Shown here one piece after another: positions 1 through 7,377 of a stretch of DNA of 12,055 bases; the first letter of the stretch is position 1, and each line of letters opens with the position of its first letter. Below the pieces are notes generated by a model. It saw nothing but the letters and a program-made list of their open reading frames with translations, made no database searches and was not told the DNA's origin. The stretch is from an uncultured Roseiflexaceae bacterium (GTDB lineage Bacteria > Chloroflexota > Chloroflexia > Chloroflexales > Roseiflexaceae), in the NCBI GenBank assembly GCA_903868295.1, contig CAIPUQ010000307.1, positions 1 through 12,055 on the forward strand, given 5' to 3'. The translations under genes and the position numbers were made by a program.

Positions 1-667
1 ACCGCAGTGTCAGCCACCATGTTGAAACAGACGCTCCCAGCAACAGCCCCACCAACAGACAGCCGACAAAAAGCAGGAGCGACCGACGCTCCGCCTGCCG
101 GTCCCACGATGGTACAGGCGTCGTAGAGCCAAAAAATCGTGTCGCACGCACCTGGAGCTCAGCGAGTGCGACCGTATATGGTTGCCCGTTGATGTCGGCA
201 GGGGCTGGGGTATGAAAAGAAAAGGTATGAAACAGACTATCATTCCACGGTGAAAGTCTCCCGAGGAGGTGATAATGACGAAACAAACCGGCTTGCAGTC
301 GGATGGCTGGTTGGATTTGTTCATCAATCGTCACGGTGAGCGTCGTAGGCGAAAAACTCGCCGCATGCATGTGAATGACAAACCATTCTGCATAAAACTC
401 AGGGAGATGAACCGGGATACGCGGGGCAGCAGCACCCCAGCGATACCCAAGGCCGACTTCGTTTTCTTCGGGGCCATACCAGCCGGTCAATTGTGCTTGC
501 GGCATCGTCGCAACCGGAACAACGAAACGGGTGTACTGCAATGGAGCACCGCGCATGACCGAGAACGGGATCACACCGCTGATCACCAGCAGCACGACAC
601 TGATACAAAGTGTCATAACTGTGGTCTCAATGGTGCGGCGCACAGACAGCGACGAAAACACATGCAT
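1..667 (-). CDS. Membrane protein, N-terminal part (cut by left edge); possibly an integral-membrane glycosyltransferase
   Basis: The reading frame is open from an ATG at 667 to the window edge (222 codons), so the protein is incomplete. It begins with a short cytoplasmic stretch (starting MHVFSSLSVRR) and a hydrophobic segment at about residues 14-36 (TLCISVVLLVISGVIPF). A roughly 150-residue, probably extracytoplasmic domain follows, rich in beta-type sequence (GWYGPEENEVGLGYRWG, then alternating hydrophobic strands). A second hydrophobic segment (LLLFVGCLLVGLLLGA) lies at the cut end. The layout of one anchor, a beta-domain containing a 'G-Y-PE...RW' signature, then membrane helices resembles Chloroflexia multi-pass glycosyltransferases, but the catalytic part is outside the window. 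It starts 57 bp after the MFS stop on the same strand, so cotranscription is plausible. The Shine-Dalgarno is weak (AAGAG); an in-frame TAA just upstream (the MFS stop) limits the start. Existence of the gene is confident; its function is not. Confidence 0.75.
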   Translation of the reverse strand, partial: MHVFSSLSVRRTIETTVMTLCISVVLLVISGVIPFSVMRGAPLQYTRFVVPVATMPQAQLTGWYGPEENEVGLGYRWGAAAPRIPVHLPEFYAEWFVIHMHAASFSPTTLTVTIDEQIQPAIRLQAGLFRHYHLLGRLSPWNDSLFHTFSFHTPAPADINGQPYTVALAELQVRATRFFGSTTPVPSWDRQAERRSLLLFVGCLLVGLLLGASVSTWWLTLR

Positions 668-696
668 ATACGGTGCTCTTACGCAATGGAAGGGAA

Positions 697-714
697 TCGC
701 TCCACACGGAGCGA
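697..714. repeat. 7-bp perfect inverted repeat between MFS gene and membrane-protein gene
   Basis: The arms TCGCTCC (697-703) and GGAGCGA (708-714) are perfectly complementary around a 4-nt loop (704-707). They lie in the 57-bp gap 10 nt downstream of the MFS stop codon. On the minus strand the stem is followed by TTCCCTTCC, not a T run, so it is not a classical intrinsic terminator. It could be an mRNA processing or pausing hairpin, or chance. Confidence 0.5.
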
Positions 715-724
715 ATCTGCGCTG

Positions 725-1984
725 TTATATCTTGCGCAACACAAAGGTTACTGCTGCTGCCCGCAACAGGATGGATCCAATAAACAGCACCGAGTAATGG
801 TTGAGCATGTACCCAAAAACCATGAACTCGGAGCCACGCAGGTACTGGGCGATCACTCCCCCTGCAAGTCCCGAGAGCACCACGCCAACCCCGGTCACCG
901 CACCATACGTAGCCAGATAGGCACCCCGAGCCTGAGCAGGAGACTGGGCCATCGACATATTGGCGAGCCCTTGGTTGATCCCCGGCCAAAAGAGGCCAGC
1001 GCCCAGAGACGTCCCAAACAACGGCCATAAGTTGTCTGGGGTCGACAGAATCCACCCAATCGGCAATGGAATAACGCAGACGGCGCTGACCAACATCACG
1101 ATGCGATCACCGTAGCGGTCTTGCATCCGGCCGACTACCGGGAAGACAACCATCGAGGCAACACTGGTCACGATCCCCATGTATGCAAGGTCAGCAAATG
1201 ACATCTGTAATGATTCGATACCGTATGCATTGAAAAAAGGGCCAGCCACACCAACCACAAACGCCCAGATTGTCCCCGACACAATCAATGACCGGTACCG
1301 TTCATCTGCCAATGGCGAAAGAAACATTTCGCGTATAGGGACACGGGGGCGACGCTCCATTGGGGGTTCGGCCTGGAGCCGGAGCAACACAATGCCCACT
1401 ACCGCAAAGACGAGACCAAAGCCGAGGGTCACCGCATACGCAGTTCCTTCGCTGGCGGTACGCTTGAAGTAGTCTAGTGCGTACCCAGACCCGAGCCCGG
1501 CTACCATCGACGCAAAACTCGCCACCGTATTGCGTATGCCAAAGTACCTGCCGCGGCGCTCGGGCGGAACGAGGTCGGTCATCCAGCTTGACCACGTGTT
1601 GACCGCAATCCCGAACAACGCAGCTGCGATGACTTGCAATACGACAAAAATCGTCAGACTCACCGTGCTCGACAGTTGCCAGAGGGGCAAAAGCGCAATC
1701 GGAATCCACACGAACCTACTGAGCGCCTCGCTCCAAACAGATAACAAGCGCCGATTGCCGGTTTTTTCTTCGAGGTATGCACCGACGAGTTGCATCAACT
1801 GTGTGATGAACGGGAGCGCACCCAATACCCCCAAAACGAAGGGACCTGCCCCGAGAAAGAGGGCAAGTCCCGTCACCAAGCCATTGGCGATAATACTCAT
1901 GAAAATGCTTGCAAAAGCACCTTCATAGATCGAAAGTCGCAGTGCACCCTCACGGGCAGCAGGAGTCAGTGGGGTAGGTTGCAT
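725..1984 (-). CDS. Major facilitator superfamily (MFS) transporter
   Basis: This is a 419-aa polytopic inner-membrane protein of normal MFS length with about 12 hydrophobic segments in two halves. The central cytoplasmic loop falls near residues 203-228 (RLQAEPPMERRPRVPIREMF). Visible MFS features are the loop PPERRGRYFGIRN at about 140-152 and a motif-A-like GRMQDRYGDR at about 285-294, the start of the second-half repeat of the G-x-x-x-D-R-x-G-R signature. The motif-A position of the first half is degenerate (EEKTGNRR, about 72-79). The substrate cannot be assigned; related proteins include sugar and drug transporters. The gene starts at ATG 1984, where only a weak GGA lies upstream, 63 bp after the DnaJ-family gene on the same strand, and is followed by the membrane-protein gene. 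It is not closely similar by eye to the second MFS protein in this window, so a local duplication is unlikely. Confidence 0.88.
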   Translation of the reverse strand: MQPTPLTPAAREGALRLSIYEGAFASIFMSIIANGLVTGLALFLGAGPFVLGVLGALPFITQLMQLVGAYLEEKTGNRRLLSVWSEALSRFVWIPIALLPLWQLSSTVSLTIFVVLQVIAAALFGIAVNTWSSWMTDLVPPERRGRYFGIRNTVASFASMVAGLGSGYALDYFKRTASEGTAYAVTLGFGLVFAVVGIVLLRLQAEPPMERRPRVPIREMFLSPLADERYRSLIVSGTIWAFVVGVAGPFFNAYGIESLQMSFADLAYMGIVTSVASMVVFPVVGRMQDRYGDRIVMLVSAVCVIPLPIGWILSTPDNLWPLFGTSLGAGLFWPGINQGLANMSMAQSPAQARGAYLATYGAVTGVGVVLSGLAGGVIAQYLRGSEFMVFGYMLNHYSVLFIGSILLRAAAVTFVLRKI

Positions 1985-2047
1985 AATGGTCCAAGATACG
2001 GTGCGATGTATCTGCAGAGTACCATAAATCAGACCTGCCCCGTCGGC

Positions 2048-2941
2048 CTATGTACGGTCTGCGGTTTTGGCGAGTTTGAGGAACAGCTCTCGTTCTGCGT
2101 CATTCAATGCCGTTGGTAAGACGACGTCGAGTGAGAGGTACAAATCGCCACGTTGCGTCGCATTGCTTCTCAACGGCATTCCTTGGTTGGGTATCCGGTG
2201 CGTCGTACCATTTTGCGACAACGGCGGGATTTTGAGGGTAAGTGACTTACCGCCCATGACAGGGATTTTGACTTCGCCGCCGAGGATCATTTCGTACAAA
2301 TCTACCGGCACTTTGGCAGACAAATCATTGCCGTTCCGCTCATAGCGTGTGTGGGCTGCAATCCCAACCACAATAATGAGATCGCCGCGTCTGCCGCCAT
2401 TAAACCCGGGTGCGCCCTCTGCAGGGATACGAATCCGTCCACCCGCTTCAATCCCCGGGGGAATTTTGACCGTTATCGAACGTGGTTGCCCGCTCGGCGC
2501 GTGGAACTGAAAACGCCGCTCAGACCCAGTGTATGCTTCTTCGAGTGTTATCTCGACCTTTTGTTCGACATCTTGGCCTTGTGACGACCGACCACGTGGG
2601 TCTGTGCCGCCGAAAATGGATTCAAAAATGTCACTGAAATCGCCGCCTTGGAACCCGCCAAATGGACTCCCTCCAGGACCGGGTTGCCCACCGGGGAACG
2701 GACTACCACCTGGTTGCGTCGGGCCAGCAGAGCCGAACCGGTCGTACTGTGCACGTTTATTCTTGTCGGACAACACGGTGTTCGCTTCGCTTATTTCTTT
2801 GAAGCGTGCTTCCGCCTGTGGGTTGTTTGGGTTGACATCAGGATGAAATTTGCGCGCCAATGCCCGATATGCTTTGCGTATTTCTTCTTCGGATGCGTCT
2901 CGTGGTACGCCCAAAACGTCGTAATAATTCCGTTGCGCCAT
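2048..2941 (-). CDS. DnaJ-family co-chaperone without zinc finger (CbpA/type B-like)
   Basis: This 297-aa J-domain protein should stimulate the ATPase of DnaK and deliver unfolded clients in the cytoplasm. The J domain covers residues 4-70 (NYYDVLGV start) with the invariant HPD at 33-35 inside KFHPDVN. A Gly/Phe/Pro-rich linker follows (about 73-120, GGSPFPGG, GGFQGGDFSDIFESIFGG). Two beta-domains (about 126-290) carry the C-terminal substrate-binding fold, with VKIPPGI and LKIPPLSQNG marking the two repeats. No CxxCxGxG zinc-finger repeats occur, so it resembles CbpA or DnaJ2 more than canonical DnaJ. I chose the ATG at 2941 because GGAGG lies 5 nt upstream; an in-frame ATG at 2953 overlaps that ribosome-binding site and has none of its own. 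No dnaK or grpE is adjacent and no CIRCE element is visible upstream, so heat regulation by HrcA is not supported. Confidence 0.93.
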   Translation of the reverse strand: MAQRNYYDVLGVPRDASEEEIRKAYRALARKFHPDVNPNNPQAEARFKEISEANTVLSDKNKRAQYDRFGSAGPTQPGGSPFPGGQPGPGGSPFGGFQGGDFSDIFESIFGGTDPRGRSSQGQDVEQKVEITLEEAYTGSERRFQFHAPSGQPRSITVKIPPGIEAGGRIRIPAEGAPGFNGGRRGDLIIVVGIAAHTRYERNGNDLSAKVPVDLYEMILGGEVKIPVMGGKSLTLKIPPLSQNGTTHRIPNQGMPLRSNATQRGDLYLSLDVVLPTALNDAERELFLKLAKTADRT

Positions 2942-3031
2942 GAGCGCCTCCATACCAGTGGATTGCCACAGTGCGTGATATCTATAGCGTACGAGGTCAC
3001 ATCCATCGCGTCAAGTGATTCGCATTAGAAA

Positions 3032-3096
3032 AATGTATACATTATTACCCGCACCACCACGATGGACATCCGCTGCGGGAATGGTACATGTATACT
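3032..3096. promoter_or_regulatory. Candidate divergent regulatory region between DnaJ-family and PIG-L genes
   Basis: The 184-bp gap 2942-3125 separates two divergent genes. It contains a perfect 12-bp palindrome AATGTATACATT (3032-3043) and, 55 bp away, a second copy of ATGTATAC (3088-3095; first copy 3033-3040) overlapping an 8-bp palindrome TACATGTA (3085-3092). The second copy overlaps TATACT (3091-3096), a plausible -10 box for the plus-strand gene about 30 nt upstream of its start, although no good -35 is seen at 16-18 bp. On the minus strand TTGACG (3009-3014) could be a -35 for the DnaJ-family gene, with a poor -10. A paired operator is possible but unproven. Confidence 0.3.
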
Positions 3097-3125
3097 AGCG
3101 GTAGATTGACACATGAGGAGACCCT

Positions 3126-3941
3126 ATGCGCACACCATTGCGGATACTCATCATCGGCGCACATCCAGACGATTGTGAATTCACTGCAGGTGGAACTGCA
3201 GCGTTGTGGATTGCACGCGGAGACACTGTTTGCTTCGTTTCGGTAACGAACGGCGATGCAGGGCATCACGAACTCGGCGGTGGGATCCTTGCACAGATCC
3301 GGCGCCGTGAATCAGATGCGGTAACACAACGCTCAGGCGTGCAGTACATCATCCTCGACAATCATGATGGAACACTCGTTCCAACGCTCGAACTGCGCCA
3401 CCAACTCATTGATCTCATCCGTACGTTCTCCCCAGACTTGATTCTCTCGCCGCGACCAAACGACTACCATCCCGACCATCGATACACCGCACAGGTCATT
3501 CAAGATGCAGCCTACATGGTGATGGTGCCGAATGTCCGTGCTGCCACGCCACGCTTGCACACCAACCCGGTCATCGCATACGTAAGCGACACCTTTAAAA
3601 AACCGCTCCCCTTCGCACCGGACGTTGTGGTTTCGATCGATACCACCATTACTCAGAAGATAGCGATGCTGGATTGTCACGCATCGCAGATGTATGAATG
3701 GTTACCATGGATTGGTGGCTACCGAGATGAGGTCCCAACAAACCCAAATGACCGTCTCCGTTGGCTCACCGACCGCCTCGATGCGCGGATGCGCCACGAT
3801 GCAAACTCCTACCGTGCACTGCTAGGCACACGTTATGGGCACGACCGTGGAAATGCCGTTCAGTATGCGGAAGCGTTTGAAGGATGTGAATACGGAGCAC
3901 CACTCAATGCTGCGGCAATCGAGCGCTTGTTCCCTTTTTGA
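3126..3941 (+). CDS. PIG-L/LmbE-family deacetylase (GlcNAc-type, zinc-dependent)
   Basis: This 271-aa protein has the expected length and motifs of the PIG-L/LmbE fold, whose members are zinc hydrolases that usually remove N-acetyl from GlcNAc-type sugars (for example MshB, BshB and GPI deacetylase). The N-terminal Rossmann-like strand leads into AHPDD at 12-16, with His13 and Asp16 as expected metal ligands and Asp15 as the catalytic base. The second metal-binding motif HPDH is at 115-118 in PRPNDYHPDHR. TNGD at 41-44 also fits the family. A good GAGGAG ribosome-binding site lies 5 nt before the ATG. It is a single plus-strand gene, divergent from the DnaJ-family gene and convergent (30-bp gap) with the sugar kinase. 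The neighbouring GlcNAc-kinase-like gene suggests amino-sugar metabolism, but a role in a thiol or glycoconjugate pathway cannot be excluded. No signal peptide is seen, so it is probably cytoplasmic. Confidence 0.92.
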   Translation: MRTPLRILIIGAHPDDCEFTAGGTAALWIARGDTVCFVSVTNGDAGHHELGGGILAQIRRRESDAVTQRSGVQYIILDNHDGTLVPTLELRHQLIDLIRTFSPDLILSPRPNDYHPDHRYTAQVIQDAAYMVMVPNVRAATPRLHTNPVIAYVSDTFKKPLPFAPDVVVSIDTTITQKIAMLDCHASQMYEWLPWIGGYRDEVPTNPNDRLRWLTDRLDARMRHDANSYRALLGTRYGHDRGNAVQYAEAFEGCEYGAPLNAAAIERLFPF

Positions 3942-3971
3942 TGGACCGTCATTTGTCGGCGTTTGGGCTGT

Positions 3972-4934
3972 CTAGGTCCACTCCGAGGTGAGCTGTGATT
4001 CGCCCTGCGCAATCCGGTGTGCGAGGCGTACTGCGCCTACGGTAGGGTCAGGAACCACAGTGAGTTGGACGGTACGTGCGTCGTCAGTCAGGCAGTCCAC
4101 GAGGCGCTGTTGCAGAATTGCACTTTGGACAATCATGGACCCAGCTACCGCGAGGGGTAGGGGTGATGATAACTGCAGCGTGTCGCCGACAGCACGCACC
4201 ATTTTGGCGAGTTCTTGGGCCGCACGCAGCACAATGGACTGAGAAACGCCATCGCCTTCATTTGCCAACGCAACCACTATCGGCCCGACATCTGACATCT
4301 GTGTACGCGGATCTGCGGCTCCGTAGAGGTAGGTAATCAAGTCTGCAGGTTGGCTTAATTGCCAATGCTGCAGCAGTGAAGGCAGAATGGCGGTGTGCGG
4401 ACCACGTCCGTCTGCACTATGTGATGCAGCGCGTAACGCCATCACCGCAATGTCGTAGCCGCTCCCCTCATCGCCAATAAGGTAACCCCACCCACCTGCG
4501 CGACCGGTACGGCCCAGATCATCACGTCCGACTGCGATCGACCCTGTGCCGCATATCAACCCTACCCCAACTCCATTGGGTGTACCTGCCGAGATGACTA
4601 ACCAGCCATCATTGGCGATGAGGAGTTGCTGCGTTATCTTGCGCTCACTGACCCAATGTCGCACCATCAATTCGTCTTCGACACGGCTCACCCCAGCAAT
4701 ACCCATGCAGGCAGCGACGACGGGCCGCCGTTCAATCCCGGCATGCGCAAATGCTTGGGCGATAGCAACATCAAGTTCGCTCAACGCGGCGTGCGGGGCA
4801 TGCGCATGGAAGTTACTGCCACGGCTCCGCCCCTGCGCGATTGCAATGCCACTGCGCGCATCAGCCAAAATGGCAATCGTTTTGGTCGCACCGCCGTCGA
4901 CTCCGAGGATCAGAGGTATATCTTGGTCTGACAT
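3972..4934 (-). CDS. BadF/BadG/BcrA/BcrD ATPase family sugar kinase, N-acetylglucosamine-kinase-like
   Basis: This 320-aa cytoplasmic protein has the actin-like ATPase fold of the NAGK group, which phosphorylates N-acetylglucosamine (or related amino sugars) at O6. Visible landmarks are the phosphate-1 loop GVDGGATKT (11-19), ANDG at 108-111 carrying the likely catalytic Asp, the phosphate-2 loop ICGTGS (128-133), and GGWGYLIGDEGSGYDI (147-162), which closely matches the sugar-binding stretch of NAGK proteins. AVAGSMI (262-268) fits the adenosine motif. The ATG at 4934 is preferred, with GGAAGA just upstream and the core strand beginning ten residues later. A GTG 24 bp further upstream would add eight residues that look non-homologous. 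It lies 132 bp after the oxidoreductase gene on the same strand, across a strong hairpin, so it may be a separate transcript. Glucosamine kinase activity or another 2-acetamido sugar is also possible. Confidence 0.9.
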   Translation of the reverse strand: MSDQDIPLILGVDGGATKTIAILADARSGIAIAQGRSRGSNFHAHAPHAALSELDVAIAQAFAHAGIERRPVVAACMGIAGVSRVEDELMVRHWVSERKITQQLLIANDGWLVISAGTPNGVGVGLICGTGSIAVGRDDLGRTGRAGGWGYLIGDEGSGYDIAVMALRAASHSADGRGPHTAILPSLLQHWQLSQPADLITYLYGAADPRTQMSDVGPIVVALANEGDGVSQSIVLRAAQELAKMVRAVGDTLQLSSPLPLAVAGSMIVQSAILQQRLVDCLTDDARTVQLTVVPDPTVGAVRLAHRIAQGESQLTSEWT

Positions 4935-4946
4935 TGTTCTTCCAGC

Positions 4947-4964
4947 ATACGTACGCACACGTAT
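4947..4964. repeat. 6-bp inverted repeat just upstream of the sugar-kinase start
   Basis: ATACGT (4947-4952) and ACGTAT (4959-4964) are separated by 6 bp and lie 12 bp before the kinase ATG. It overlaps where the 5' leader or an operator would be. It is short enough to be chance, so I claim only that the symmetry is there. Confidence 0.3.
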
Positions 4965-4992
4965 CAGACGACAGGGTGCGAGAGCGGCACAA

Positions 4993-5023
4993 AATCAGGC
5001 ATGAAGTATATTCATGCCTGATT
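4993..5023 (-). terminator. Perfect 13-bp hairpin, likely intrinsic terminator or leader attenuator
   Basis: The arms at 4993-5005 and 5011-5023 are perfectly complementary over 13 bp around a 5-nt loop (5006-5010). The core is CAGGCATG. On the minus strand the stem ends in ATT followed by TT and then G, giving a short TTTT tract. It lies about 43 nt downstream of the oxidoreductase stop codon, as expected for a terminator of the 8941-5067 cluster. It is also 58 nt upstream of the kinase start. Because a TATAAT lies just before it, at 5055-5060, it could instead form in the kinase leader RNA. The T tract is shorter than in a strong terminator. Confidence 0.65.
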
Positions 5024-5054
5024 CATCACAGACGGACATACAGTCAATTTGAGT

Positions 5055-5060
5055 ATTATA
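5055..5060 (-). promoter_or_regulatory. Candidate -10 box (TATAAT) for the sugar kinase
   Basis: On the minus strand a perfect TATAAT lies just after the oxidoreductase stop codon, preceded by ATG. No good -35 is seen at 16-18 bp. A TTGACA is present but only 12 bp away, and it is part of the coding end of the oxidoreductase. Transcription from here would give a leader of about 115 nt that includes the 13-bp hairpin. Confidence 0.3.
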
Positions 5061-5066
5061 CATAGA

Positions 5067-6317
5067 TTAGCGTGTCAAACCGTATCGTTCGTTGATAGGG
5101 TCTTGATATCCACTCACTGCGCCACTCAACACATCAGCCACTTGGACATGTCTTCCGCTGTGTTGTGACTCGAGTATCGCGTACGCAGCGGCGAGATCGC
5201 GGATTCCTTCTTCAGCGCTCGTTTCGGGTTGACCCATCCGTGCAATTGCACAAAGCCAATCATACTGAGAAATCGCAGCAGCATCCCGAAGCCCAAGGGG
5301 GAACCAAAGCGTCCGCTGTGCTTCGGTCATGTGTGCATGAAAAACCGCCAAGAGCGACGATTCGTGCCCACTCCGGCTCACAATCCGGTCGTTGCGCAGC
5401 ATGCCTTCGCTACCGACAAAAACCGGCATTCCCTCGGTCATGACCGACTGGGGAATCCCCGCCCAAGACCACGAAACCTGTGCCATTGCCTGATTGGCAC
5501 ATCGCACCGTTGCCATGTACGTATCGTCGACATCGGCAATGATCGACACATGTTCACCGTTCTCATAGACATGCGTCCGCTCCGGTGCATAAATCCCGGT
5601 CATCGCACTTACCGATTCGACTTCTCCCATGACGTAGCGGAGCCAATCCATTTGATGGACGCCGATATCGATACTCCCACCGCCCCCGGCACGCATTTTG
5701 TCGTGACGCCACGGAGTCTCGGCGACGATTTTGTTGGGCGACCACAATCCACCCAGCACGCCCATGCTGGCGAATTGGGGGACTCCAATCAACCCGGAAG
5801 CCACTGCCCAGTGCTGCGCACGCACCAACTCCATTTGTCGGACATTCTCGAACACGCCGAATGTACGATTCGTGGATTGAGCCATTGCTATCAACCCCTG
5901 GGCGGCACGTACCGTAATTGCCAATGGTTTTTGTGTCAACAGATGCATGCCAGCGGAGAGCGCCTCGGCACCCACCTGATGATGCAATGCCAAGGTCGTG
6001 AAGTCGTTGACCGCATCGACAGTACCCGACGCAATCATGTCGCGGTAATCGGTATAGATGCCGACTTCGACATCGGAGTGTAGATCACTGACGTAGGTGT
6101 GTGGCGCCGCCAAAGGGTCACCGCTGGCGGGGTCGACAACGGGCGGTCTGGGTACTGGACCGACACCGCGGGTGTGGAACATCTGCGCGTCTGCTGGATT
6201 GCGTGCACAGAGTGCGGTGATGCGAAAGGAGTCCACCCCTGCCTCACGCAGCCGCAGATATCCTTGCAAATGTGCATTCAAAATACGTCCGCACCCGACA
6301 ATGCCTATCCGAATCAT
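5067..6317 (-). CDS. Gfo/Idh/MocA-family oxidoreductase (long type, QKP variant)
   Basis: This 416-aa protein is a likely NAD(P)-dependent sugar or inositol-type dehydrogenase. The N-terminal Rossmann fold shows GIVGCGRI at 5-12 (GxGxxG-like dinucleotide-binding loop). A roughly 30-residue insertion (about 52-83, with PVPRPPVVDPASGDP) precedes IYTDYRDMI. The family's EKP motif is replaced by QKP at 129-131 (LLTQKPLA), keeping the catalytic Lys130. GGGGSIDIGVHQMDW (211-225) supplies the expected Asp217 and His221 of the active site. C-terminal strands complete the alpha/beta domain. The start is fixed by ATGA overlap with the stop of the upstream oxidoreductase gene (6314-6317), and GGAGGG lies 8 nt upstream, so the two are probably translationally coupled. 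The substrate is unknown. The 'TQKP' type is known in the family, so activity is likely. Confidence 0.9.
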   Translation of the reverse strand: MIRIGIVGCGRILNAHLQGYLRLREAGVDSFRITALCARNPADAQMFHTRGVGPVPRPPVVDPASGDPLAAPHTYVSDLHSDVEVGIYTDYRDMIASGTVDAVNDFTTLALHHQVGAEALSAGMHLLTQKPLAITVRAAQGLIAMAQSTNRTFGVFENVRQMELVRAQHWAVASGLIGVPQFASMGVLGGLWSPNKIVAETPWRHDKMRAGGGGSIDIGVHQMDWLRYVMGEVESVSAMTGIYAPERTHVYENGEHVSIIADVDDTYMATVRCANQAMAQVSWSWAGIPQSVMTEGMPVFVGSEGMLRNDRIVSRSGHESSLLAVFHAHMTEAQRTLWFPLGLRDAAAISQYDWLCAIARMGQPETSAEEGIRDLAAAYAILESQHSGRHVQVADVLSGAVSGYQDPINERYGLTR

Positions 6318-7366
6318 CGTCCCGTCCCTCCGACATACAACGCAGCAGGGGGCAATGGCAGCGAAACAGCCTCGTTGGTGTTGGCAGAAATAACACCCGC
6401 CTCGAGGACGTGCTGTGCCATCAGTGCGACCTGCGGCGAACAGAGCGTCATCAGCGTAACGTCACCACGAATCACCGCTGCGAAGTGTTCTGCCGCGTGG
6501 GTAAAGCCTGGGGCTATTTTGGGCACACGCAACACCGTACCTTCGTCGTGTTCCGCATCTGACAAGAGGAGCTTGCCGCCGCGCACGACCAACGTCCCCT
6601 TATCCCCATAAAACATGGGTTCATAACTCGTCAAGTGCCCTTGTTGCGTCCACGATGCGGTAGCCGTTGATATGGCGGTGGCATGCTGCATGACCAGTAC
6701 TGCGTTGTCTTCGGCTGGCAGGTCATCTTTGCGCAAACGCCCAGCAACTGCAGTGACGCGCGCGGGCAATCCCAAGAACATACAGGTCAATGCTGCGCCG
6801 TAACAGCAGTAATCCATAATCACACCTGCACCATTGCGGTACGGATCATACAGCCAGTCAACAAACTGCGGCGAACATCCTAATTCTCGCGGACCACTGT
6901 GCGCAGCGCGGTACTGCACTTGAAAGAGCCGTCCAATACGGCCGCGTTCTATCAACGTAATCGCGTATTGCACGGTGGCCCACCATGCGATTGGCCAATT
7001 CACCATAAGGGACACACCGGCGCGATGGGCAGCCTGTGTCAGTGCAACAGCACCTGCATAATCCGCTGCGATTGGTTTTTCGACCATCACGTGCATGCCA
7101 CGCTGGGCAGCTGCTATGCCCAACGCGACACTTTCTCGATTATCGGCAAAGATAGCTACCGCATCAATGTCGCTCCGAGTCAGCACTGCATACGGATCGG
7201 CGGTGATACTCGCGACACCATGCGCGACTGCCTTGGCACGCAAAATCGAGTCTGGATCGGCTGCAGCGACGATATCGATGCCTGGTGTAATCTGCGCGTG
7301 CTTGATAAAATCCCAGACATGATCATGACTCATCCCCAATACCGCAAGCCGAATGGTACGTGTCAT
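6314..7366 (-). CDS. Gfo/Idh/MocA-family oxidoreductase (GMSHDH type)
   Basis: This 350-aa protein belongs to the same superfamily as its downstream partner but is clearly a different subgroup. The nucleotide-binding loop is atypical: VLGMSHDHVW (9-18) replaces GxGxxG, leaving only the first glycine. The EKP motif is intact at 96-98 (MVEKPIA), with Lys97 the expected catalytic residue. The C-terminal half contains GAGVIMDYCCYGA, matching the usual 'GGG.l.D.g.H' region but with Tyr-Cys-Cys-Tyr where Gly-x-His is common. I chose ATG 7366 because GGAGG lies 7 nt upstream and the Rossmann strand begins immediately. The open frame extends to 7696, but that part overlaps the MFS gene. It lies 11 bp after the MFS stop and overlaps the next gene by 4 bp, so it is within an operon. 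Probably a sugar dehydrogenase or isomerase-type enzyme; substrate unknown. Confidence 0.9.
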   Translation of the reverse strand: MTRTIRLAVLGMSHDHVWDFIKHAQITPGIDIVAAADPDSILRAKAVAHGVASITADPYAVLTRSDIDAVAIFADNRESVALGIAAAQRGMHVMVEKPIAADYAGAVALTQAAHRAGVSLMVNWPIAWWATVQYAITLIERGRIGRLFQVQYRAAHSGPRELGCSPQFVDWLYDPYRNGAGVIMDYCCYGAALTCMFLGLPARVTAVAGRLRKDDLPAEDNAVLVMQHATAISTATASWTQQGHLTSYEPMFYGDKGTLVVRGGKLLLSDAEHDEGTVLRVPKIAPGFTHAAEHFAAVIRGDVTLMTLCSPQVALMAQHVLEAGVISANTNEAVSLPLPPAALYVGGTGR

Positions 7367-7377
7367 TGCAACCTCCT

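Noticed and set aside
10..327. 105-aa minus-strand open frame at the left edge
   Set aside because: It overlaps the membrane-protein frame on the same strand in another frame and shows no domain; the open-ended frame through position 1 has two membrane segments and a coherent domain.
269..1030. 253-codon plus-strand open frame
   Set aside because: It lies antisense to the membrane-protein and MFS genes, has an Arg/His-rich composition without any domain, and spans a gene boundary; a shadow frame.
3943..3980. TGGACC/GGTCCA inverted repeat in the PIG-L/kinase junction as a terminator
   Set aside because: Only 6 bp with a 26-nt loop and no T tract; too weak to call.
5072..5077. TTGACA on the minus strand as a -35 box
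   Set aside because: It encodes the Leu-Thr near the end of the oxidoreductase and is only 12 bp from the TATAAT, too close for a standard promoter.
5229..6083. 284-codon plus-strand open frame antisense to the oxidoreductase
   Set aside because: Composition is rich in His, Arg and Pro with no recognisable motif, while the opposite strand has a full Gfo/Idh protein.
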